From Diphasiastrum complanatum (Eukaryota; Streptophyta; Lycopodiopsida; Lycopodiales; Lycopodiaceae): DNA of 64,000 bases. Position 1 is the stretch's first letter, and each line of letters opens with the position of its first letter. Below are positions 32,190 through 45,569 of this stretch, piece after piece. Made by a program: the position numbers and the translations under genes. The notes beneath the pieces are model-generated. The model saw only the letters and a list, made by a program, of their open reading frames with translations. It had not been told where the DNA came from and searched no databases. The DNA lies in NCBI GenBank assembly GCA_029204225.1, contig CM055104.1, positions 56,262,264 through 56,326,263 on the forward strand. The letters run 5' to 3'.

Positions 32190-32660
32190 TTACATCTCAA
32201 CCGGAAACCTCAATAAACTCTCAACTGGAGGCCCAGCTAAAATCTCAATAGGAGACCTTAGTAAAATCTCAACCGGAGACCTCAATAAACTCTCAACCGG
32301 AGGCCCATCTTAAATCTCAACCGAAGTATTTTTCTGGAATCTCGACCAAAGCATTTTTCTGGATTTCAACCGGAGCCGAAGTGCTCGATGGAATCTCGAC
32401 CGAAGTGCCCGTTCAGATCTCAATCGGAGCCAAAGTACTCACTGAAATCTTGACCAAAGTGCTCCCTGAGATCTTGACCGAAGTGCTCCCTATAATCTCG
32501 ACCGAAGTGTCCGCTGAAGTCTCGACCAAAGTGCTCCCTGAGATCTCGACCAAAGTGTCTACTGAAATCTCGACCGAAGTGCTCACTGAAATCTTGACCG
32601 AAGTGCTCCCTGAGATCTCGACCAAAATGTCTGCTGAGATCTCGACTGAAACAATCAGGT
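32190..32660. repeat. 24-bp minisatellite in the leader of element C
   Basis: From about 32430 the unit GAGATCTTGACCGAAGTGCTCCCT-like recurs every 24 bp with changes, roughly nine times. Upstream (32190-32420) a looser form with TCTCAACCGGAG recurs at wider spacing. Because 24 is a multiple of 3, one frame (32381-32683) stays open and encodes an 8-residue EISTEVLP-like repeat. I regard that frame as a by-product. Confidence 0.85.
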
Positions 32661-32999
32661 CAATGCTCGATCAGAGCAATTAACACCCATCTCAACCGGA
32701 CCATAACTTTCAAACGACACCTATGTTTGGCATTTCGACCGAACCACCATCTCCCCAAAGCCTTAGAGACTGAAAAAAAAATTCAAAAAATAAAACTCAT
32801 ACCAATAGAAAGCCCTTTTTATACTGAGTCTCCACCTTCACTTCCTTCAACACCCTAAAAAATCCAAAAACACCAAAAACCCTAAAAAATCCAAAAACAC
32901 CAAAAACCCTAAAAAAATCCAAAAACACCAAAAATTCGATGAAATCCAAAAACACCAAAAACACATACCCAACACAAAAACAACACAACAGTACCCAAT

Positions 33000-33733
33000 G
33001 GCCGACAATACAGATCCTGACATCCCAGAAGATGATCCATATGAGATCAGGTCCCCTGTAGCTGAACAAATTAGACGTCATATGTTCTACCGAATGCGGG
33101 CCCAAATACATGAGCCATCCACAAACCCATTCAAGGGACAAGAACCTGATAGAGCTGAGTCTTCACGAGCACGAGCCTATTCTTATGGTGCTGACCCCTC
33201 CCAGGCCAGAACCAACCTTAATGGTGTTTCTGCTACCCACCATGCTCACTTTGAAAGATGTACACCCAAGCTAGATCTACCAAAGTTTGACGGTAGTTCG
33301 GACCCTCAAAGATTTTTGCAAATCTTTGAGAATGCATGTGATGTGTATGGCGAAACATCTCCCGATGCTATGGTCCAACTGTTTTCAATGACCATGATCA
33401 CTAAAGCACGTGATAGGTTTTTCAACCTTGATCGTGAAGATAAGACAGACTGGTCAATCTTGAAAGAGTCCTTTATCAAGCATTTTAAGCCCTTTCACTT
33501 GATCGAGAGTCCTTTTGTCAAATTGAGTAACATCAAGATGGCAAAGGATGAACGTGTACGGGACTATATCGAGCGTTTCAAATGCCTCAAAAGTCAAGTA
33601 CAGGAACAGCCCTCTGAATAGATGCTCATCATCTGGTTTTTAGTCGACCTTCCAAGATGGATTGGATGCGAGCTTAAATCCAATGATGAATACACGAGTC
33701 TAAAGTTAGCTATGTCTGATGCCATCAAGAATT
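33000..33733 (+). pseudogene. gag of element C
   Basis: ATG at 33000 opens 207 codons to TAG 33619-33621, then stays in frame to about 33733. An acidic N-terminus (MADNTDPDIPEDDPYEIRSP) is followed by the Retrotrans_gag core: LDLPKFDGSSDPQRFLQIFE, DAMVQLFSMTMI, DWSILKESFIKHFKPFHLIE, DERVRDYIERFKCLK and, after the stop, a further in-frame stretch with LVDLPRWIGCELKS. This is the capsid core. The single internal stop suggests relatively recent decay. Confidence 0.9.
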
Positions 33734-34090
33734 AAGACGAAGGATCAGATGTTGACGAATCCAAGGAAAGACGAGCACCACGTGATCCTCCCCGTGATTC
33801 GAAGCCGATCTAAGATACCCGAGATCAGCTTTGGAAATCCCAGTTGGAGCTGTTTAATAAGCAACATCAACTACAGATGGAGAAACTCACCAATGAGTTT
33901 CAAGCTACCCTAAAGTCTATCCAAAGCAGTATGTCTGGTCATTCCTACATAGGTACCTTATAGACAAAAAACAATATGGTGCCCACACTGCCGGGCTACG
34001 CCTCCTGTTGATGCTTGTCCTTCATATCGACCTATTCAAGCACATACAGTTCAACCATATGAAGAACACCCATCACAATCTAGAAATGCC

Positions 34091-34345
34091 TTGCCTTATC
34101 ATGAATATCCACCAGCAAGTCCAAAACCACTAGCCATACAAGATGGCTACGCCATTATACAAGGGCCACTGCACACCAGATGTTTCATCTGTGGTGAAAC
34201 TGGCCACTTCATGGCTGATTGTCCAGTCAAGACCAAGTACCATGTTGAGTGTCCTGAATGTATCAGAAAACACAGTTTCAAAGACTGTCCAAAACAACCA
34301 ACTAAGATCCTACCTACCCGTCACATCAGTTATGAATCACAATAG
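34091..34345 (+). pseudogene. zinc-knuckle segment of element C gag
   Basis: CFICGETGHFMADC is a perfect CX2CX4HX4C knuckle, followed by a second Cys/His cluster (CPECIRKHSFKDC, about CX2CX4HX4C). In a separate frame from the core after degraded sequence, ending at 34345. Confidence 0.88.
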
Positions 34346-36639
34346 GATCCTCATGACAACACCACACGAGCACCATAGCAACCAACAGTTAAACCTGCTG
34401 CTCAATCGATAAGTTTCTTGCAAACTTCTACTACATCACCAACAATACACCAGCTCCATAATGAAAAAAGACAATATGAAATGAGTCCTTGTTGAAAGAA
34501 AGTGAAACCGATATTCCGTCATCTGCTACAATGTCCAACCAAGAGCAACCTCCACAGGGAATTGGCAGTTTTTCTCCCCTTCTACAACCTCAAATCTATT
34601 TTCCTTTCCACATGCTGATAAGATTTCCAATGTGCCAATCCACAATAAATCTAGGATTCGGAAATCCATATAGAGATTCGGTTCTGAATCTCTTGTTTAG
34701 AGAGGTCCTCTGGACATAGTACCTCAACCATACCTACATCTCAAGCTATATCTTACAACATCTGCTATCAATGATGGTAGATTTAGGGTAACCAATCCTG
34801 TCTTGTTTTGACAAGGGCATGTCAGAAAGTCACATTACTCTACAAAACAACTAAAATATTGCAACTATCAAGGTACATTATCAATGTTGATAAATGCAAG
34901 TTTTGTTCGACAAGTGCTATACAGTTCTCACTCTCTGTAACGTTTGTTTATTTCCTTGTTTCTCTTCACCTATTTTGTGTGATTGATTTTACCACAATGA
35001 GAAATAGCTACTGCACGAGAGTCTTCTATAGAGCATCTCCAGAACACATTTTCATTCATCTATCCATCTTCAGATTCCCTTGTATAGCAGTTTAGAATTT
35101 TTGAGAAATATGAGATGTACATGTCAAATTAGAGTTTATTCCTGCATCTCATTGCCATATTATTTTTTGAGTCAACTACAGCAAGACTGAAACAAATCTA
35201 GTTAAAATTTATTCAATCTTTTGACCAGTCACATGTTCAACGTGTTTCAACTACGTGTTCCACACGTCGATCCAATCTTGAGCATGAATAGTTACCAGCA
35301 ACAACATCCCCACCGACCGATTTTGGGGGGGGGAGAGAGTAGATTTGCTTGGATCCACTGGAGCAGTTGCGCTGCTAGCAACAACATCAGCAAGATCGAC
35401 AGCCAAGGTCACAAGTCTAATATGAAAAAGACAAGGCTAAAGAAGGCAGATGGGTAATCCAAAGAGACTCAATCAGAAGAAGTACTTAGTCACAACGAAG
35501 ATCCTTCAGAAAGGGCAACACAAACATTGGAAAATCAGTCTCCTTCTTCAACTAGCCTCTTGTCATACATCTGCATACATTCTCATGACTATTGCCCACA
35601 CCATCTACCAATGTCACCACCACCACCCTTCCTTCCATCTGTTTGTTTATCATCATTTCACTGTTCTTCTGAGAAATCTCTAGTTTTTTATAGTCTTACC
35701 GAGGCAGCTGATAGATCATTGCAAGTGTCTTGCGGAGACCAACTACCACCTATATTGGTTGTTCAGCCGGAAAAGACCTACAAAAGCAAGCAAAGCAGCC
35801 AGAACAAATAAAGAAAAAGATCTGAGAAGCTGAGGAGGAAAGGACAAAACTTAAGCAACAGATGAGTCAGATCAACCTTGATCAAAAGGAACTCTCTAGA
35901 GTAATGATAGTTGAATCCCCTCTTATGAAGCCTAAAGAGATCCAAAAGTAATGTATCAAAAGAAAGAGCTACAGAAAATGAAAGATGAAGACATCCGTGA
36001 ACCTGGAAATAAAGCAAACTCCTCACCCAACAAGTGGTGGTCAAAGATCGACATTACAAGGGTCCAAGGCTGCAACTGTAGAACTATCAGTTCCTTCACC
36101 CTACCACCAAGCCTTCATCATGTTTCCTTACCGTTACCAAACCGTCCATCCAAAACTGTTTCTACCACCAAATTTTTGATGATGAGTCCATCCCCTTGAG
36201 ACTGATAACCAAGATTTGTGCTACCTATCAGAAAAGAGCATCGACAAGATTGGAACTTCAACTGAAAAAAGAATTGCGAAAATGCCTAGAAGCAATATGG
36301 AGGATACAACCTCCCAGAAGTTAGAATCTACCTAGAAACTAGAAGTGAAATCATCCATGGCAGATGCAACGAAAGAAAGAGACACGAGGAAAGCATTTGA
36401 GCATGCAAGTTATGAAGCTGCTGAGAGCTCTCCAATTTTGAGAATGTCAACCACCTATAGAAATAAGACATTCTAATCTCCAATTGTGGCAATTTGTGAA
36501 AAACAATTTTTGTGATAAAGACTGGCGACAATAAGCACTTGGCTTTATGCAAGCGAACGAGGATCTACGCTTTTCCAAGTGACGATCGAAGATGCCAATG
36601 CAAAGCAGAGCGACATCGTCATAGGTCCTACAACACATT
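34346..36639. other. 3' internal region of element C, no pol
   Basis: About 2.3 kb without RT, protease or integrase motifs in any frame that I can recognise. It holds Ser/Gln/Pro-rich short frames and a G8 run near 35325. Its absence of pol is what makes C gag-only. Confidence 0.6.
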
Positions 36640-36652
36640 AGGGGTGGGATGA
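36640..36652 (+). other. polypurine tract of element C
   Basis: AGGGGTGGGATGA lies immediately before the 3' LTR TGTTGG, where second-strand synthesis would start. Confidence 0.7.
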
Positions 36653-37820
36653 TGTTGGCTGATTTTGTCGAATCCCCAAGATACTCGAACAGAGCAACTC
36701 AAGAGCACCTCTCACCTTAGACCGAGGAGGTCTCTGAGAAGGCTAGACTAATGAAGACTGAGAGCTGAGTATGAGAGTCGAGAAATGCTAGTTAGTAATA
36801 ACAAGTAAGAACTATGTAAGCCTCATGGTGAATCCCAGAAGATGGAATGACCATGTAGGAATTAGTATTTCTAAGCAAATGTAATACATGCAAGTAGACC
36901 TCTCTTAAAGAAAGTAGAGTGAGCCATTTTTTGATGGTGACCTCTAGTGGAGAGCAATATTCCACTTGTAATTTGTGAAATGTGGAAATTCCACTAGGAT
37001 GCCACCTAAGGAGCTCTCTTGCTTATTTAAGAAACTCCCTCTTTGTGAAGAGGAGCTTTTTGTGTATTGTATCAACTCCATGCTAAAATGAGAAGAGCCT
37101 CCATGAGTTAGATGCATCTATTGAGCTCCTTGATCATGATGGTTTCCTTGAGTGATGCCCCTATGATCATGCCCTTTCATTCATATTGTGTGTGGTTGTG
37201 GATTTAGAGTGGATTAGTTTTCTTGCTTTTCTAGTTGTGGATTAGATTTCTTGTTTTCTTGTGGATTAATGTAGGAGCCAGCATTCAAGTAAACTAAATA
37301 GGCTAGAAATGTGGCATAAATCTTGCATATTCTCTAACATTCTAGTTCTTGATGTTCTTGGGATATCCAAGAATCAAAAGGCTGGTTAGTTTCTTGATTC
37401 TTGGACTTCTAACATGCTGTAGTTTAGTTCTTGTTTCTTGTTTATCAGTTATGCAAATGTAGCTCAGTTTAGTATAGTTTAGAATCTGATTTTAATCCGT
37501 TCTTAGAGTAAGTGGCAGTAGAATCTATAGAACGTTCATTTGGGCTGCACTCTGTTCTGTGAAAGAGCATTCTAGGCTTGCATCTTTATGTAGAATGTAA
37601 GTGCGTCCAAGAGTGACACCCCTGAGTAGTCCTCTGACAGGCATGACAAAGAAATATACTACAACGAAACTTTGTCCCTTCTACCTGGGTTGGCATCGTA
37701 AAATCAAGAAACCATCTAACGAATGTCATGAAGCCTGATAACAGGCAGATACGGTCCTGAAGAAGAAGCAAGTAAAGAAAACGTGTTAACAGATCCTCTG
37801 GAGCCGGGGACCTGTAAACA
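36653..37820 (+). repeat. 3' LTR of element C (1168 bp)
   Basis: Intact partner of the interrupted 5' LTR. Around 37684-37695 it reads ACCTGGGTTGGC, the uninterrupted site into which B inserted in the other LTR. Confidence 0.9.
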
Positions 37821-37825
37821 GTCAC

Positions 37826-37994
37826 CCTCCTCTAGTTTCAGGTCTGCACCTTCTACCACATCCCAAAGATCTCTATCTATCAACATCATTCTAAGTTTTA
37901 ACTTCCAGATGTAGAAGTTAGGACCATTGAATTTGTCAATGACTCTAGTTTCATTGAGTGATGAAGATGAAGAGCTACCTATATGAGACATGAT
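37826..37994 (-). pseudogene. copia D gag, N-terminal segment
   Basis: ATG at 37994 begins MSHIGSSSSSSLNETRVIDK, then FNGPNFYIWKLKLRMMLIDR and DLWDVVEG, a classical copia gag start. The frame is cut by the 3' LTR of element C at 37820 and resumes at 26384. Confidence 0.9.
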
Positions 37995-38044
37995 AACAAT
38001 ATACAAAATAGAACAAACTTAATCTCTCGGCTTATTTGAGCTAC

Positions 38045-38056
38045 GCACTGATACCA
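38045..38056 (-). other. primer-binding site of copia D
   Basis: Minus strand TGGTATCAGTGC, the initiator Met tRNA type, 3 bp inside the LTR end. Confidence 0.85.
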
Positions 38057-38059
38057 ATC

Positions 38060-39457
38060 TGATGGGGCAAGGGAGATAGGAAGAATGAGAATGGAGAAGA
38101 GAGCATAAATACTATGGAACAGCTCTCCCATTCTAATCGGCTGCTAGGTGCAAAAACAGTCTAATAGACAGCTTATGCTAAAAGATAATCACAGCTTTAT
38201 GCGTTCTGATTGCCCAATAGAATCTTAAAAACTAGTTCATACTCTAAAACAAGAGTACAATCCATCGAAGAGATTAGAGATGGTTTGTGCGTGGTACTAC
38301 TGAAATCAGATTCAATGTGAAGTATAGTTTTGAAATAATGGAAGAGCGGTATGATATCGCGAGTTCCTCAGGCGTCAAAGATAGCCATCATCTGATCAGA
38401 AACTGAGGAGTCGTAGACGTCCATGTTCTGATGAGAGTGAGTATATAAACACGATCAAACAACAATGAAAGTGCATTCAATCACAACAAGCATTCATCTA
38501 CATTTTACATAGATAAAGACATGCTACTGCTATATTACACTGAAGCACAATACAAATAGCAATTACAACCAAAATTGACGACATAATTAGGAGGCTCAAA
38601 TAATGCATCTCATGGGCGGAGCAACCAACAATTTGTGCTTGGATGATTTATTTATAGATTTCATCCATGTATTAATTACAATAAATGATTGTGACCTAAT
38701 TAGATAAGCTGTTGTACTTGGAAGTATATGGCTTCTATGACAATTGTACATTGTCAACCCATAGAAAATGTTGACGTGGACAAGGGCGTTGCAAATTCTC
38801 TCACTTCGCTTTATAAGGGAAGTGATTTTCTCTTACTTCACAAATTTGGGAAGTGGCTGAAAACGTTCCTCGTTGAAAAATAGACAACCTTCGGCATTTT
38901 CTCTCTCTTTGGGATTTTGCGAAAAAATTGAAGGAGCCCTAAAACAGTTCAAGTCTTGAAGTAGATGACCGTCGAAAATTTTCTTTCTCTTCGTCTTTTT
39001 TGTGAAAAACTGAAGGTGTTAAAAAATAGTTGAACCTTAAACTGTGACAAAATAGTTTAAACTTTGAACTGTGCTATTTTCGCATTTCGGGGAAATGCGA
39101 AAAAGGTGACACTGTGAAAACATAGTTCATTTCTGCAGACTGTTGCGAAAGTAATGTATTTTTGCATACTTGTTTCGAATGCTAATTTCGTGGAAGTCAT
39201 TGAAGATGGCCAAGTCTTCAGTGACTTCAAGTTATTGAACTTAACATCTGAACTTGAAATTATGATAGGATTGGTTACCCTTTGCTGGAGATCAGTCGAA
39301 AGTCCGTTGTAGACGTTTTTCAAATAAATTGGCTGTCTAAGTTTGTGATTCCTGCAGGTTTCATCTGATCCTAGATCAATGATCAATAAACATGCAGAAT
39401 CATGAAATAGAAATTAGTCATTCACCAAGGAGACAACTGTGGGCTTAATTTCCAACA
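38060..39457 (-). repeat. 5' LTR of copia D (about 1.4 kb)
   Basis: In element orientation it begins TGTTGGAAATTAAGCCC at 39457 and ends CCCCATCA at 38060, 3 bp from the priming site. TG...CA ends and a TGTTGGAAAT start are usual for plant copia. The partner LTR is missing. The region 38800-39200 has several reiterated TGTGAAAA-like words. Confidence 0.75.
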
Positions 39458-40130
39458 GAGGCCCCCAAGGGGACTTACTAGGCCTCACATTACACATCTT
39501 AAGATAGTTTTCAACTGTCTATAAACTTCATCTCTGGAAGTTGTTCAGAAAACACATCGTTAAATTTTTCTAAGTCTCCTAAATGTTTCACCTTCCGTTG
39601 AATTTTCTTGTTTTAGGGTGTTAGACATTAACTCCATTTGGAAGTTATAATATTGTAAATTGCATTTCTCACGGTAAGTGAAATTCTTCAACCAACATAA
39701 ATAAGAATTACAATCAACAACATCCATACATTTAACAGTTTCCAAAGCAGAAAGCATATAAGGAGAAGAAATATCCACATTTCCATTCAATTCAATGAGT
39801 TAGCCGTTATGCAAAAACAGCAAACTATGAGTTACACAGTTTTCTTTAACGACTCATTCCTCTCATAGAACCACTCCTTACCAAGTATAATGTCTACTTT
39901 ATCTAAATTCGTTACATGGAAATCTAATTTATCTTTATAACCCTGAATTTGTAAAGGAAGGCATGGAACTATTCGGTCCCAAACTTGGCTTTCTGCAAGT
40001 ATAAAGGATTATAAGATCCAGTCAGATTTCTTTAAATCGTTACTGAATCTTGTGAAGTCTATGGTGAAGTTAATCTAGAAGACAAACTTAAACTCTTCCC
40101 TATGTCTTTGACTGGTGTTGTTCAACATTG
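39458..40130 (-). pseudogene. Ty3/gypsy protease-RT start relic, target of element D
   Basis: The minus strand shows a gypsy protease C-terminal segment, PLQIQGYKDKLDFHVTNLDK followed by VDIILGKEWFYERN, a linker, and RPSKSPWG, the start of gypsy RT, right at the D LTR edge (39458). D therefore appears to have inserted into this element's RT. Stops are present and no other part of the host element is found in the window. Confidence 0.8.
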
Positions 40131-40563
40131 GTTTTACTAAATAAATAAGTGGGTCCCGCCACTTAAACTACTGTTGGCCAAGCCTTACCAAAGGGCCCCG
40201 CCACAATACACTGTACAATAAGGACTAATAAAGTGCGAGGGAACCAGCTTCCTGCATGTATAAGCCCGACCCAATGAACACATTAATTAAATAGTGTAAG
40301 TTGTGTTCTAGTGACTTGGGCCCTAGGTGCAAATAAAATAATTTAAAGGCCAAAATCTAAGTTACAAGGTTGAGTCAAAGTCAAATGGTGGTAAGTGAGG
40401 TGTGCTTCTTTGTGCACCACTAGATCTTTTGTGTCTCTTTAAAGCTAGGATTTCAATCCTTGCCACTTCAAGCCAATAGGATGAATAGGGCAAGGGCCTC
40501 CCCAAGAATGAAAGAGCACCATTTGTACTTATTTGACATTCTCAATTCTAGGAAGAAACTTTG

Positions 40564-40570
<7 letters not shown>
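40131..40570. other. non-coding sequence
   Basis: No gene recognised. GC-richer around 40150-40210, then AT-rich up to a CT tract. Confidence 0.3.

Positions 40571-40623
<53 letters not shown>
40571..40623. repeat. (CT)n microsatellite, ~53 bp
   Basis: Pure CT dinucleotides ending in CATCTCTC, just upstream of the copia RT/RNase H fragment. Confidence 0.95.
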
Positions 40624-40626
<3 letters not shown>

Positions 40627-40639
40627 TCTCTTCATACTA

Positions 40640-41452
<813 letters not shown>

Positions 41453-41459
41453 AATAGAT

Positions 41460-42025
<566 letters not shown>

Positions 42026-42380
42026 TGGTATCACAGCAAGGAATGGCTAACCCCTAAGAATTTGAGCATGCAATTTGAATTACAGATAGAATTTTATTTC
42101 TGTTTTTGTTTTGTGAAATGTAAAATAAAGAGATTACTTTTTGCTGGAAATCTTAGTTTTGTACCCATTTATGTTATGTTTTAAGGAGAGACACATTCTC
42201 TTTGTTTGTTTTTCAAAAAACGAATAATGAGAGGGACATTGTTTGCTTGATGATTATGTATTGAATGTGCAATATGTTTGGAGTGCACACAATCTTGGTG
42301 TGGATCTAAGGTGTTCAATTCCATTTCTGTTGAAAGCATTTTGCTTTTTGGCTTCATTATTGAGTGCTTCAATGGTGGAT
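42026..42380 (+). mobile_element. copia family H priming site and leader, copy H1
   Basis: ATGGTATCACAGCAAGGAAT is a priming-site variant. The leader that follows (about 42040-42330) is homologous, inverted, to 49281-49610. It contains TTTGTTTGTTTTTCAAAAAA and TTTGGAGTGCACACAATCTT. No gag is recognised after it. Confidence 0.7.
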
Positions 42381-43262
42381 CTTAGTGAAGGCTTGATGTT
42401 CTTAAAGATTAGTGATGTTAGCATGCATCACATGTAGAGTGCTTCGCCGTAAGTGCACTAATGAGCGTTTGTTTGTTGTCTATTTTCATTGAGATCATAC
42501 CACAAAAGTTTGCAAATGTGCACAAGGCCCTTGGAGTGGCCAGCAAAACCAAGATGCTAAACGAGTTGCCTCCGATGCAGAAAGAAAATTGTATCGATTC
42601 AATGGACTATAGTAGCCACAAATAGCCTGATGGTTAGGCCATGGTAAGCTAGAGAGGTGAGTAAGGAAGGCCCTAAAGGAGTTTATAAAGATTCAAATAA
42701 TAGTGTTATCCAATAAGAAAGGCAGCTCAAAAATTGTGCTCTAAGGTCTAGGAAACACAATAATAACAAAACGTTCTGGATTTCTATTGAGAATTCGTAT
42801 ATCTCTCCTTTAGAGATTGAATTGAACATTGCAAAAATTCCAAGCCATGCAAAATATTGAAATTTTAGTGATTGTCATTTGCAACAATTGTAATGGTAAT
42901 CAAACTTATTGTGGTTACGCAATTTAGTATGTCAAACATAATGTGGGTAGGGTTGCCTAACAACACAAAAGTTGTTCATTAATTTTCTATGAGTGAAAGT
43001 TTGAACTTAGTAGCCCAAAACCATTGTGCTAGACCTATGAAACACCATTGTGCAGTCAATATCTCGCCTCAACTTCAAACACCAAAGTAAGGCATGGACT
43101 GTTACAACTTACATTTGCATGCTAACCAAAATTTGAGATGGACTAGATGCATAGTTTGGTGTGAAATTGACTTCACGTTGCCCTTTGATGCTACATCCAT
43201 AGAGCCATAGAAATCGAGTCAACAAAATATTTGCAACAATTTATCTTAGACCGATTGAAATA
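42381..43262. other. non-coding sequence, nothing recognised
   Basis: No coding or repeat signal beyond simple AT-rich composition. Probably degraded internal sequence of family H. Confidence 0.3.
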
Positions 43263-43363
43263 GAAAATAAGATTATTGAAATCAGAGCATGCATATATTC
43301 AAGCCATAGAGAGAGGGGGGGGGGGGAGAACATCGTAGCCTTCCTTCTATTCAATGAAGAATA

Positions 43364-43579
<216 letters not shown>

Positions 43580-43602
43580 CAACAACCTCCTCCCTCATAA
43601 CT

Positions 43603-43612
43603 CTTTATATAA
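43603..43612 (-). promoter_or_regulatory. TATA box in H3 LTR
   Basis: TTTATATAAA, palindromic, upstream of the CT tract in element orientation. The matching site in H1 has decayed to AAAATATGAA. Confidence 0.6.
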
Positions 43613-43807
43613 AGTCCAATAGTGCAAACTAGGCCTCTTAGCCATTTCTCACTTTACAAGTACAATGTGTGCATAAATAGCTAATTACTAAAGTACGTTA
43701 ACATGAAAGTAGATTAAACTCCTAACACTACTAATGTGGCACTTATGCTAGCAAATGTTGCAAGTATTGATGTCGCCAAATGGTGGTTGTGTGGATCACA
43801 CTTTCCA

Positions 43808-44985
43808 ACACCCTCCCTTGAGCCAAACATCCACAAAAAATTTGCAAAACAAATTGCTCACTACATCCTATCCAAGTGTTATGCCAAGGGTAATATCCCT
43901 CCCTGAATTTGCAATTGCATCTACAAACTGCTACAATAGTGGGTGTCACCTATCTGTAGATCCATCTCCTAGGTTTCTTGGTACTAAGATTAGCATTCTT
44001 GACAAAATCTCCTTAATCCCATAGAAGATAAAGTACATATGCTCACAAGTTTAAAAATGAAAATCATCTCAATCATCATTAGATTTAATAGGTTCAGTTG
44101 TTAAGTTTACCTCCTCTTTGTCCTTGTCAATAAACAAATTAGCCATTCACTAACTTGTGCCATGGAGAGAATTCCCCTTGGATCCAAAAAATCCAATTCA
44201 CAATTGAAACTAACCAACTACATCATTAAACAAATTGTTCCAAATAAACAATGTTCCTTTCTTAGTACTTTGATAAATCCCCGCAAAAGACTTATTAAGT
44301 AGGTAGGCTATTCAATTGACGTCTTTGAGCTTCATTAGCCACTTCAAGAACATAGAAACAAAAGATATGACTTGAAACTGGCAACAATATTCACAAATTA
44401 GCTTGCTAGAGATTTAGAAGCTAAAACAATTGCACACCAATTAGCTCACTTTTAATGCATTTTCAAGTCTTTAAAAATTGCAGTTCGAGCACTTAAAACA
44501 AGACTAACTTTGTCATTTAAGGGTTTAAACCACCAACAATGAAGTTCAAAAGTTTGTCTTGAATTTTTTAAAACTTCACAGAAGTAGATGCTAGTCAAAC
44601 TCACAATGAAGTCTTGTCAATAAATCACCGCAATTATGTTTCTACTAAAAAATTTCAAATATTAAGTAGAATGACAAAACTTCACAGCTCTTCACTTTGA
44701 AATAATGCTTTTCATTTGACAAGGTGAAGTAGATAAAGATATTCTATTCTCCTTGTTAATAAGTCTCCACCCAAGTCATGTTTCACAAGTTCATATGACT
44801 CTTTTCATGTATCCTTTGATTCGGCTAGAGTTTTTGTCTTGGTGATGGGCTATTTAGGGCTTATAATAGCTGTTAGTTTGAGAAAGGGGAGAGAACATCA
44901 TGCTTAAGCTCTGGATTCAGAGATAATCTCTGATCTAATTGCAAATCATCACCATCCATGATGTAGATCTCCAAAAACGAAGGTC
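43808..44985. other. unassigned sequence
   Basis: No domain recognised. The first ~200 bp lie inside the purine tract/3' LTR junction of H3 and are probably copia 3' internal sequence; the rest is AT-rich without signal. Confidence 0.3.
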
Positions 44986-44988
44986 TAT

Positions 44989-45420
44989 CTAAGTGCAACA
45001 AACCGCCACATGATGATACAACCGGTCAGACACTCTAAATGTATATGCGCCGCCTACGGAGTTGGCAATGGATCTATCTAGATTCAACCCCAGAGATGCA
45101 AAGGCCAAGGAGTTACCTTCTTCCTCAAAAAGAGATGAGTGAAAACATCTTAGGTCTCGTAGATGCTTGTAAGTGTATCCCACGCTTCTTTGGAGGTGGT
45201 GTAGTTGGATACATGAGCGATTTGAGTGTCTTTTAGGTTCAGGAATACAATGGCAAGTGCTTTGCCATCCTTTGTGTCCCATGCCGGAAGTAGTTCAGGT
45301 TCTGCCGGTTTGCTATTGAACCGTTTACGTATCCCCAAAGCTCCTTCTTGATCAAGATCATCCTCATCATAAGTCTCCACATGTGGAAGTCATCTTAGTT
45401 GAATTTGTTGATCAAACAGA
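44989..45420 (-). pseudogene. copia gag fragment, element F
   Basis: Minus frame 45380-45150 reads PAWDTKDGKALAIVFLNLKD, TQIAHVSNYTTSKEAWDTLT and SIYET, the middle of a copia gag. Upstream, RLNLKDLFDQQIQLR is visible before a stop. Downstream of SIYET the frame is lost. A priming site and LTR end lie about 150 bp upstream in element orientation. Confidence 0.8.
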
Positions 45421-45553
45421 TCTTTGAGGTTTAACCTTCCATTTTAATCGAGTAGCAAAGATAAAACACAAACTAAATAAGTCAGCTCTATAGAACCAAA
45501 AACATGTTAAGTTTTATTATAAGTCCTAAACTCTAGTAGTCCAATAAACATGT

Positions 45554-45566
45554 GGCTCTGATACCA
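45554..45566 (-). other. primer-binding site of element F
   Basis: Minus strand TGGTATCAGAGCC, 3 bp from the LTR edge at 45570. Confidence 0.88.
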
Positions 45567-45569
45567 CTT

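Larger units (their letters stand above)
26385..37820 (+). mobile_element. gag-only LTR element C (TR-GAG-like), host of B and a MITE
   Basis: Flanked by 1.17-kb LTRs: 5' LTR 26385-27415 plus 31435-31569 (1166 bp without B) and 3' LTR 36653-37820 (1168 bp). A gypsy-type priming site follows the 5' LTR, and a purine tract precedes the 3' LTR. Internally there is a gag with zinc knuckles but no recognisable protease, RT or integrase in about 2.3 kb downstream of gag. Published TR-GAG elements have this layout and need enzymes in trans. The flanks GTCAG/GTCAC look like its target duplication, inside the gag of D. Confidence 0.85.
24372..39457 (-). mobile_element. copia element D, split by element C
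   Basis: Minus strand: 5' LTR (39457-38060), priming site, gag N-terminus (to 37826), then an interruption of 11.4 kb by C, then the rest of gag, protease and integrase (26384-24372). The 5-bp flanks of C, GTCAG (26380-26384) and GTCAC (37821-37825), look like a target duplication with one change. No RT, RNase H or 3' LTR is found, so D is truncated on its 3' side near element E. Confidence 0.85.

Noticed and set aside
32381..32683. 100-codon repeat protein in element C leader
   Set aside because: Explained by a 24-bp minisatellite whose period is a multiple of three; no start context or homology.
34346..36639. Hidden pol in element C
   Set aside because: All frames were checked by eye for RT, RNase H and integrase motifs and none was found.
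39057..39386. 109-codon minus ORF
   Set aside because: It lies wholly within the D LTR and resembles no protein.
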